From Burkholderiales bacterium (GTDB lineage Bacteria; Pseudomonadota; Gammaproteobacteria; Burkholderiales; Burkholderiaceae_C), in assembly GCA_016223165.1 (NCBI GenBank), contig JACRPO010000018.1, positions 124,001 to 188,000 of the forward strand: a DNA stretch of 64,000 bases. The letters are read 5' to 3'. The notes below the pieces were generated by a model that worked only from the letters and a program-made list of their open reading frames with translations, ran no database searches and had not been told where the DNA came from. Positions within the stretch are counted from its first letter, which is position 1, and each line of letters starts with the position of its first letter. Below are positions 26,789 to 33,342 of the stretch, piece by piece. The translations under genes were made by a program, and so were the position numbers.

Positions 26789-28069
26789 TCAGCGCGTCAG
26801 CCCCGGCAGCCACAGCGAGATCGCCGGGACATAGGTGACGAGCAGCAGCGCCAGGCACATCGCGCCGTAGAAGGGCCACAGCTCACGCGAGACCTGCTCC
26901 ATCGTCACCTTGCCGATGGCGCAGCCGACGAACAGCGTCGGCCCCACCGGTGGCGTGATGAGGCCGATGCCGAGGTTGAGGATCATGATCATGCCGAAGT
27001 GCACCGGGTCGATGCCGAGCTTGGTGATCACCGGCAGGAAGATCGGCGTGCAGATCAGCAGCATCGGCGCCACGTCCATGAACGTGCCCAGCAGCAGCAG
27101 CAGGATGTTGACCAGCAGCAGGAAGACGTACTTGTCCTGCGAGATGCCGAGGAACATCTGCGTCACCTTGGCCGGCACCTGCATGATGGCCATCATGTAG
27201 CCGAAGGCGACCGAGAAGCCGATCAGCATCATCACCATCGCTACCGTCTTGACGACGCGGTGCACGAGGTGCGGCAGGTCGCGCCAGCGGTAGTCGCGGT
27301 AGATGAAGAGGGTCACCGCGAAGGCGTAGACGCAGGCCACGGCGGCCGACTCCGTGGGCGTGAAGACGCCGGTGAGGATGCCGCCCATGATGATGAAGAC
27401 GGTGACCAGGCCCCACAGCGCCTCGCGCACGACCTTCGGCACCTCGGCGAGCGCGATGGGCTCGCCCCGCGGCAGGTCGCGCTTGTGGGCGGTCCACGCG
27501 ATGAGGCCGATCAGGCACAGCGCGAACAGCAGGCCCGGAAAGATGCCGGCCAGGAACAGGTGCGCCACCGAGATCGTGCCGCCGGCGGCGAGCGAGTAGA
27601 TGACGGCGTTGTGCGAAGGCGGGATCAGCAGCGCCTGCACCGAGCCGCAGATGGTGACGTTGGTCGCGTACACGCGCGGGTAGCCGGCCTTGGCCATCTG
27701 CGGGATCATCACCGAGCCGATCGAGGCCGTGTCGGCCACCGACGAGCCCGAGATGCAGCCGAAGAGGCTGCTGGCGAGGATGTTGACGTAGGCCAGCCCG
27801 CCGCGGATGGCGCCGACGAAGATGCGCGCCAGGTTGATGAGGCGCGCCGCCATGCCGCCCTCGGCCATGATGGCGCCGGCGAGCACGAAGAAGGGAATGG
27901 CCAGCAGCGCGAAATCGTCGGTGCCGTCGGAGATCTTGAGGATCACCGCTTCGAGCGGGATGTCGACCCAGAGGGCGGCGATCAGCGCCGCCAGCCCGAG
28001 CGCGTAGGCCACCGGTACGCCCAGCGCGCACAGCAGCGCGAACGAGCCGAGCAGGATGAGGGCGTCCAT
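26789..28069 (-). CDS. TRAP transporter large permease, DctM type
   Basis: The 426-residue membrane protein has about 12 hydrophobic segments and the TRAP DctM signature features FALLAIPFFVLAGAIMAEGGMA, ISGSSVADTASIGSVMIPQM and GLITPPVGPTLFVG. It uses the ion gradient to import the substrate delivered by the DctP receptor. Its start lies 2 bp after the DctQ stop, so the two are translationally coupled. Placement after uronate dehydrogenase and before the lactonase suggests uptake of galacturonate or glucuronate (inference). Confidence 0.94.
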   Translation of the reverse strand: MDALILLGSFALLCALGVPVAYALGLAALIAALWVDIPLEAVILKISDGTDDFALLAIPFFVLAGAIMAEGGMAARLINLARIFVGAIRGGLAYVNILASSLFGCISGSSVADTASIGSVMIPQMAKAGYPRVYATNVTICGSVQALLIPPSHNAVIYSLAAGGTISVAHLFLAGIFPGLLFALCLIGLIAWTAHKRDLPRGEPIALAEVPKVVREALWGLVTVFIIMGGILTGVFTPTESAAVACVYAFAVTLFIYRDYRWRDLPHLVHRVVKTVAMVMMLIGFSVAFGYMMAIMQVPAKVTQMFLGISQDKYVFLLLVNILLLLLGTFMDVAPMLLICTPIFLPVITKLGIDPVHFGMIMILNLGIGLITPPVGPTLFVGCAIGKVTMEQVSRELWPFYGAMCLALLLVTYVPAISLWLPGLTR

Positions 28070-28071
28070 GG

Positions 28072-28596
28072 CTACTCCAGTTCAGCGGCCTGGTCGCTGT
28101 ACATGATCGAGCTCGCCGGCGGCGGGCCGGCCCACAGGCGCTCGACGAGGAACAGCAGCGTCAGCGCGCCAGCGATCGGAATCGGCAGGTAGACGATGCC
28201 CTGCTTGAGGCCCGGGAACTCGGCCATCGTCTGGAACCAGGTCACCTGGCACAGCTGCACGCCGTAGCCGAGCATGAAGGCGGCGGTGAGGCCGACGCAG
28301 GCATCGGCGCCCCAGCGCATGAGGCGGCGCAGCGGCGGCCGCACGGCATTGACCAGGGCCTCGACGGCGATGTGCACGTTGGCGCGGTAGACGGCGGCGC
28401 CGCCGAGGAAGGAGAACGTCACCATCATCACCACCGCCGCCGGCTCAGGCCACGACAGCGGCTGGTTCATCGCATAGCGCATGAACACGCCGAGCGGAAT
28501 GATCAGCGTGATCGCCACCAGTGCCGCGCCGGAGAGCACGATGCAGGCGGTGTAGGTCCACTCCATCGCCTGCGCGTAGCGTTGCTTTGCAGTCAT
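28072..28596 (-). CDS. TRAP transporter small permease, DctQ type
   Basis: The 174-residue protein has four predicted membrane helices, as usual for DctQ, with the typical WPEPAAVVMMVTFSFLGGA segment and a charged loop after helix 2 (AVYRANVHIAVEAL). It pairs with DctM (2 bp downstream) and the DctP receptor (ends at 28733, upstream). DctQ is required for transport though it does not itself form the pathway. It belongs to the uronate operon. Confidence 0.92.
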   Translation of the reverse strand: MTAKQRYAQAMEWTYTACIVLSGAALVAITLIIPLGVFMRYAMNQPLSWPEPAAVVMMVTFSFLGGAAVYRANVHIAVEALVNAVRPPLRRLMRWGADACVGLTAAFMLGYGVQLCQVTWFQTMAEFPGLKQGIVYLPIPIAGALTLLFLVERLWAGPPPASSIMYSDQAAELE

Positions 28597-28732
28597 CTGC
28601 GGCTTTCACCCGGCAAGGCCGCAGCACGCGGCGGCGGCGTCGAGAGTGGCCGCGCAGGCGCGTGCGCGCACGCCTGCGGGGCCGGGGCATCGGCGGGTCG
28701 TGGCGGCACGGCCCGGGCAAGTGCCTGCGCGG

Positions 28733-29722
28733 CTACTTCGTGTCGGCGATGCGCTTGAGCAGCGCGGCGTACTTGCTGCCGTACTTGTCGCGCACCGGCT
28801 GCGTGGCGGCGTAGAAGGCCGCCTTGTCGGCCTCGACGAACTTCACGCCGGCGGCCTTCAGCTTGGTCGTGGCCTCGGCGACGTAGGCGTCCCACAGGGC
28901 GCGCTGCTCCAGCTGCGCTTCACGCGAGAGCTTCTTCACCAGCGCCTGGTCTTCCGCCGACAGCGTTTCCCAGGTGCGCTTGGAGAAGACGAAGATCTCC
29001 GGAATGATCAGGTGGCCGGTGAGGCTGTAGACCTTGCTCACCGTGTAGTGGTTCTGCGCCAGCAGCGTCGGCGGGTTGTTCTCGGCACCGTCGACGACGC
29101 CGGTCTGCAGCGCCCCGAACAGCTCGTTGAAGCCCATCGCGACGCCGTTGCCGCCCATCGCGTTCATGGTCTCCACGAAGAGCGGGTTGCCCATCATGCG
29201 GATCTTCATGCCCTTGAGATCGGCGGGCTTGGTGGCCGGCTTGTTGGCGTAGACGTTGCGCGTGCCGGCGTCCATCCAGCCCAGCACGATCAGCTTGGAC
29301 TGCGGCGAAGTCGATACGCGCTCGAGCAGCTCCTGGCCGATCGGGCCGTCGATGACCTTGCGCATGTGCGCCTCGTCGCGGAAGACGAACGGCAGGTTGA
29401 AGACGTTGAGGTCGTCGACCACCGGGCCCATCGCGCCCACCGAGATGCGCGCGATCTGCAGCGCGCCGACCTGCGCCTGCTCGATCATCTCCTTCTCGCC
29501 GCCGAGCTGCATCGAGGGGTACATCTGGATCTTGATGCGCCCCTTGGTGGCCGCTTCGAGCTTCTTGCCCATGCGCTCGATCGCTTCCACGGTGGGGTAG
29601 CCGAGCGGGTGCACGTCGGAAGCCTTCCAGACGGTCTGTGCCGTGGCGGTGCCCGCGGCCAGGCCACCGGCGGCGCCGGCAGCGGCGGCCGCGGCGATCA
29701 ACAGATAGCGACGCATGTTCAT
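28733..29722 (-). CDS. TRAP transporter substrate-binding protein, DctP family (probable uronate receptor)
   Basis: This 329-residue periplasmic receptor has a signal peptide (MNMRRYLLIAAAAAAG, cleaved near TATAQ). Family features are the early DVHPLGYPTVEAIERMGKKL, MYPSMQLGGEKEM, the conserved Arg region DLKGMKIRMMGNP that binds the substrate carboxylate, and NELFGALQTGVVDGAENN. The ATG at 29722 follows an AAGGAGA ribosome-binding site; an upstream in-frame start would add a non-signal segment. It lies 47 bp after the uronate dehydrogenase gene in the same operon, pointing to hexuronate binding (inference). Confidence 0.93.
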   Translation of the reverse strand: MNMRRYLLIAAAAAAGAAGGLAAGTATAQTVWKASDVHPLGYPTVEAIERMGKKLEAATKGRIKIQMYPSMQLGGEKEMIEQAQVGALQIARISVGAMGPVVDDLNVFNLPFVFRDEAHMRKVIDGPIGQELLERVSTSPQSKLIVLGWMDAGTRNVYANKPATKPADLKGMKIRMMGNPLFVETMNAMGGNGVAMGFNELFGALQTGVVDGAENNPPTLLAQNHYTVSKVYSLTGHLIIPEIFVFSKRTWETLSAEDQALVKKLSREAQLEQRALWDAYVAEATTKLKAAGVKFVEADKAAFYAATQPVRDKYGSKYAALLKRIADTK

Positions 29723-29769
29723 GCGAGTCTCCTTCTTGCGGTTCGAGGGGCGCACGGGTGGGGCCGTCT

Positions 29770-30630
29770 TCACGACGCTCCGGCGCTGGGGCGTGCATCG
29801 TCGTCGAAGGGCCCGATGCCGAGAAAGATGCCGCCCTGCTTCAGCGCCGCGAGGCTGCCGGCAGGTGGCGCGAGGTGCTGCACATGCTCGGCGAAGATGT
29901 CGGCCGAGTCCTGCGGCACGTAACCCAGGCGCGCCCAGGCGGCCTCGGTGTCGTACCAGCGGCGCGAGTTGGCCGAGATGCCGAAGGCGACGAGGAAGCC
30001 GACCTGCGGCGCGGCGAGCGAGGCGTGCACCAGGCGCACGAGGTCGGCCTGGCTGAGCCAGCTGGCGAGCGCGCGGCGGTCGGGCGGGCGGTCGTCGGCG
30101 GTGGCGGTGCCGATGCGCAGGCAGACGGTCTCGATGCCGTAGCGGTCGAAGTACAGGCGGCCGAGCGCCTCACCGTAGAGCTTGCTGGCACCGTAGTGGC
30201 CGTCGGGCCGCGGCGCGTCGGCCGGCGAGATGCGCTCGCTCTGGTCGTAGCAGCCGGTGACGTGGTTGGAGCTGGCGAACACGATGCGCCGCGTGCCGGC
30301 GCGCCGCGCCGCCTCGTACAGGTTGTGCACGCCGCGGATGTTGGCCTGCAGGATGGGCTCGTAGGCGATCTCGTACGACACGCCGCCCATGTGCACGACC
30401 GCGTCCACGCCTTGCAGCAGCGCGCGCACGCCGGCGGCATCGGCGAGATCGCAGGGCACGCCGTCGATGCCGCGCGCGGCCAGCGCCGGCCCGAGGTCGG
30501 ACAGCACGAGCTTCGGCACCTGCGCGCGCAACGCCGGCGTGAGCACGCGGCCGAGCGTGCCCGCGGCGCCGGTGAGCAGCAAGGTTCGATAGGGCAGCGC
30601 CACAGGGCCAGGGTCAGTACGGAGCGTCAT
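29770..30630 (-). CDS. udh: uronate dehydrogenase, NAD-dependent (SDR family)
   Basis: The 286-residue extended SDR enzyme has its NAD site in LLTGAAGTLGRVL, catalytic Ser region FASSNHVTGCYD and the Tyr-x3-Lys motif in HYGASKLYGEAL, which match characterised uronate dehydrogenases. It oxidises galacturonate or glucuronate C1 to the aldaro-lactone, entering the oxidative uronate route. It is the first gene of a six-gene unit (udh, dctP, dctQ, dctM, dehydrogenase, lactonase). The ATG at 30630 lacks a good ribosome-binding site. A 23-bp palindrome resembling a KdgR box lies 20 bp upstream, so KdgR repression is likely (inference). Confidence 0.9.
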   Translation of the reverse strand: MTLRTDPGPVALPYRTLLLTGAAGTLGRVLTPALRAQVPKLVLSDLGPALAARGIDGVPCDLADAAGVRALLQGVDAVVHMGGVSYEIAYEPILQANIRGVHNLYEAARRAGTRRIVFASSNHVTGCYDQSERISPADAPRPDGHYGASKLYGEALGRLYFDRYGIETVCLRIGTATADDRPPDRRALASWLSQADLVRLVHASLAAPQVGFLVAFGISANSRRWYDTEAAWARLGYVPQDSADIFAEHVQHLAPPAGSLAALKQGGIFLGIGPFDDDARPSAGAS

Positions 30631-30649
30631 TCGAGACTGCGTTCATAGA

Positions 30650-30672
30650 ATATCGAAACATCGTTCCGATAT
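30650..30672. promoter_or_regulatory. palindromic operator, probable KdgR/IclR-family box
   Basis: ATATCGAAAC and GTTCCGATAT flank a 3-base centre and are inverted repeats at 9 of 10 positions. The core GAAACA..GTT.C is close to the KdgR box known from enterobacteria (GAAACA-N2-GTTTC type). It sits between the divergent udh and pectate lyase genes, and a KdgR homologue is encoded at 46762. The box would overlap the udh promoter. Confidence 0.75.
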
Positions 30673-30687
30673 CGACTGGGAGAATCC

Positions 30688-30933
30688 ATGGCCCGATGCC
30701 CGCGGGTGTCGTTCGGCGCGCTCGAAGCGCAGGGGAAGGTCTTCGAAACGTTGCAGCGCACCGCCCGCGCGCCCTCGGCGAGACCATGCTGCGGGCGCGA
30801 GGCCACCACCATCGATGCACTCTACTTGAGCGGCATCGGCCTCGCCATCGTCGGCGCCCCGGGGCGGGCCCGCCCAGTGGGACTGGGGCGACCGGCGGGT
30901 TGGGCGCTTTGCAAGAGCGAGTGCCGCCGATGA
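30688..30933 (+). other. possible leader ORF upstream of the pectate lyase
   Basis: An 81-codon frame starts 9 bases after GGGAGA and ends with a TGA overlapping the pectate lyase ATG (ATGA, 30930-30933). The translation is not recognised and its codon use is less biased than in the neighbours, so it may be chance. If translated it could couple to lyase translation. Confidence 0.25.
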
Positions 30934-32345
30934 CGCCCACCCCTGACCTCGGATCCGGCCTCGAATCCGGCATCGACTCCGGACTCGACCGCGATCGCCG
31001 CCGCTTGCTGCGCTGGCCCCTGGCCGGCCTGCCGTCGATGGCAGGCGCGGGCGCGGTCTTCGCGGCGGACGACGCGGAGGTAAACCGCCACACGTTCGAC
31101 GTGCGCGGCTGGGCGGCGCGCACACGTGGCGGCCGCGGTGGCCGGCTGCTGCGCGTGACGACGCTGGCGGCCGCCGGGCCCGGATCGCTGCGCGAGGCCC
31201 TCGAGTCCGAGGGCGCACGGGTCATCGTCTTCGAGGTCGGCGGTGTCGTCGACATGGCCGGTGCCACGCTCGTCGTCCGCCACCCCTTCGTCACTGTGGC
31301 CGGGCAGACCGCACCGAGCCCCGGCATCACCGTCGTCAAGGCCGAGGTGCAGGTGAGCACGCACGATGTCGTCGTGCAGCACCTGCGCTTCCGCCCGGGC
31401 GAGTTCGGGCGGCCGAAGAAGGGCGGCGGCGACCAGGACGGCCTCTCGACGCTGGCCGGCGCGCACGACGTCATCGTCGACCACTGCAGCTTCAGCTGGG
31501 CCACCGACGAGAACCTCTCGGCCTCGGGTCCGCGCTTCCAGGGCGAGACGCCCGAAGAGTGGCGCGCCGCCACCTCGCACGACATCACCTTCAGCCACAA
31601 CCTCGTCGTCGAGGGCCTCGGCCACTCGGTGCACGAGAAGGGCGAGCACAGCAAGGGCTCGCTGATCCACGACAACACGAGCGGCATCCTGCTGTACCGC
31701 AACGCCTACATCAGCAACCGCGAGCGCAACGCCTTGTTCAAGGGCGGCGCGCGCGGCGCGATGGTCAACAACCTCGTCTTCAACCCCGGCCGGCTCGCCG
31801 CCCACTACAACCTGTGGAACGGTGAGTGGCAAGGCCGCCGGCACGAACTCGGTCGTCTGGCGCTGGTGGGCAACGTGCTGCGCCACGGGCCCGACACCGA
31901 GCCTGGGGTGGCCCTGTTGACGCTGCGCGGCGACGGCGATGTCGAGTTGTTCGCCGAGGACAACCTCGCCTTCGACCGCGAGGGCCGTGCCGCGGCCGTG
32001 ACGGCCATCGGCCGCGGCGCGACCGGCCGCATCCTGCGCCGCGCCGAGGCGGGCCTGGGCCTGCCCGCCGACGTGCGCGCGCTGCCCGCGGCGCGGCTCG
32101 AGGCGGCGCTGCCGCACGGGGTCGGCGCGCGGCCGTGGGACCGCGACGCCATCGACGCCCGCGTGCTGGCCGAGATGGCGGCGGGGCGCGGCCGCCTCAT
32201 CGACTCGGAGGCCGAGCACGCTCTCGGCTATCCGCGCCACGCACCGACCCGGCGGCCGTTCGATGCCGCCGAGTGGGACATCGAGCGCATGGCGCCGCGC
32301 GGCGGCTGGAGCGACATCGGCCGCCTGACGCGACCGGCCGCCTGA
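30930..32345 (+). CDS. secreted pectate lyase, PL1 family
   Basis: The 471-residue protein has a twin-arginine-like signal (DRDRRRLLRWPLAGLPSMAG, cleaved near VFAAD) preceded by a short repeat SGLE/SGID/SGLD. The catalytic domain is a right-handed beta-helix of the PL1 type: GGVVDMAGATLVV, VTVAGQTAPSPG, a Ca-binding DHCSFSWATDEN strand, ISNRERNALFKGGARGAMVNN, and stacked Asn residues. It cleaves polygalacturonate by beta-elimination in the periplasm or outside the cell. The start at 30930 places the RR motif about 23 residues in. It is divergent from udh across the KdgR-like box and convergent with the CE12 esterase gene. Confidence 0.88.
   Translation: MTPTPDLGSGLESGIDSGLDRDRRRLLRWPLAGLPSMAGAGAVFAADDAEVNRHTFDVRGWAARTRGGRGGRLLRVTTLAAAGPGSLREALESEGARVIVFEVGGVVDMAGATLVVRHPFVTVAGQTAPSPGITVVKAEVQVSTHDVVVQHLRFRPGEFGRPKKGGGDQDGLSTLAGAHDVIVDHCSFSWATDENLSASGPRFQGETPEEWRAATSHDITFSHNLVVEGLGHSVHEKGEHSKGSLIHDNTSGILLYRNAYISNRERNALFKGGARGAMVNNLVFNPGRLAAHYNLWNGEWQGRRHELGRLALVGNVLRHGPDTEPGVALLTLRGDGDVELFAEDNLAFDREGRAAAVTAIGRGATGRILRRAEAGLGLPADVRALPAARLEAALPHGVGARPWDRDAIDARVLAEMAAGRGRLIDSEAEHALGYPRHAPTRRPFDAAEWDIERMAPRGGWSDIGRLTRPAA
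30954..30989. repeat. 12-bp tandem repeat (three copies) in the pectate lyase N-terminus
   Basis: Three 12-bp units of the form TCCGG(C/A)(C/A)TCGA(A/C) encode SGLE, SGID and SGLD immediately before the RR signal motif. Confidence 0.85.
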
Positions 32346-32383
32346 CGCGACCCAGCGGCCCCGGGCAGGCGCGAGGGCCCTCG

Positions 32384-33283
32384 TCAGCGGAACCAGTCGC
32401 GCAGCGCCGGCGCGGCTTCGCGCAGCGCCTGCGCCGCCAGCGCGGCGGTGGCGCGTGCGCCGCGCAGGACGTAGTGCGTGTCGTCGCGGCGGCCCTGCGG
32501 CAGCGCGGCCCAGCGGCCGGGTTCGATCCACATGAACTCTTCCTTCGAGGCCTCGGGGCCGAGTGCTTCGAGGTGGCGCGTCGTGAGCGCGTTCAGGTCG
32601 ACCAGCGGCACGCCGAGCTCGGTGGCCACCTCGCGCAGCGCCTGCGGATAGCGCCCGAGCGTGTTCTCGACGCGACCGGCAGCGCCGAACTTGCGCCGCG
32701 CCACCGGCGTGGCCAGCAAGGCGGTGGCGCCGCGCGCGCGCACCTCGGCGACGAAGCGGCGCAGGTAGGCCTTGAAGTCGGTGTCGGCATCGGCGAAGCG
32801 GCGCGGGTCATCGGCCTTCTGGTCGTTGTGGCCGAACTGCACGAGCACGAAATCGCCGGCCTGCAACTGCGACAGCAGGTGCGCCCAGCGGCCCTCGTCG
32901 ACGAAGCGCCGCGTGCTGCGGCCGTTGGCGGCATGGTTCACCAGGCGCGCCGGCTCGCGCAGCAGCTCACGCAGCAGCTGCCCCCAGCCGCGCTCGGGGT
33001 GCAGCGCCGGCGGGTCGGGCTTGTCGGCCATCGTCGAGTCGCCGGCCAGGTGCAGTGCCGGGTGCAACGCGGCACGCGGGAAGGGCCAGCCGCGCTCGGT
33101 GGGTGCGGCGACCGAGGCCGATGCCGCAGGGGGCGCCGCCCCCGCTGCCGACGCGCCGGCACCGCCTGCACTGCCGGCACTGCCGGCACCGCCTGCACCG
33201 CCTGGACTGCCGGCATCGCCGGCGTGGCCGCAGGCGCCCAGCCATGCTGCCGCTGCGGCGCCGAGGAGCACGGCGCGGCACAC
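32384..33283 (-). CDS. SGNH/GDSL rhamnogalacturonan acetylesterase, CE12 type, predicted lipoprotein
   Basis: The 299-residue protein removes acetyl groups from rhamnogalacturonan or pectin. The SGNH blocks are visible: LHLAGDSTMAD with the catalytic Ser, VNHAANGRSTRRF, VQFGHNDQKADDPR and the Asp/His pair in RRDDTHYVLRGA. No ATG precedes the domain in frame; GTG at 33283 gives a compact lipoprotein signal (MCRAVLLGAAAAAWLGAC) with a lipobox-like LGAC, so a GTG start and lipid anchoring are inferred. A Gly/Ala/Ser linker from seven 9-bp repeats (33162-33224) separates anchor and enzyme. It lies 59 bp after the TonB receptor stop. Confidence 0.87.
   Translation of the reverse strand: MCRAVLLGAAAAAWLGACGHAGDAGSPGGAGGAGSAGSAGGAGASAAGAAPPAASASVAAPTERGWPFPRAALHPALHLAGDSTMADKPDPPALHPERGWGQLLRELLREPARLVNHAANGRSTRRFVDEGRWAHLLSQLQAGDFVLVQFGHNDQKADDPRRFADADTDFKAYLRRFVAEVRARGATALLATPVARRKFGAAGRVENTLGRYPQALREVATELGVPLVDLNALTTRHLEALGPEASKEEFMWIEPGRWAALPQGRRDDTHYVLRGARATAALAAQALREAAPALRDWFR
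33162..33224. repeat. 9-bp tandem repeat, seven imperfect units, in the CE12 esterase linker
   Basis: Units such as CCGCCTGCA and CTGCCGGCA follow in exact 9-bp register over 63 bp. On the minus strand they encode the Gly/Ala/Ser linker between lipoprotein anchor and esterase domain. Confidence 0.9.
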
Positions 33284-33342
33284 TGCGCGGCAAGTGGCGC
33301 GGCGGCGCGAGAGACGCCGCGCCGCGCGCGAAGCGGCTGGGC

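Noticed and set aside
24641..28192. Open plus-strand frame of 1183 codons
   Set aside because: It is antisense to the lactonase, hydroxyacid dehydrogenase and TRAP genes, all with clear family motifs. The translation is His/Arg/Gly-rich with no domain, a typical GC-rich shadow.
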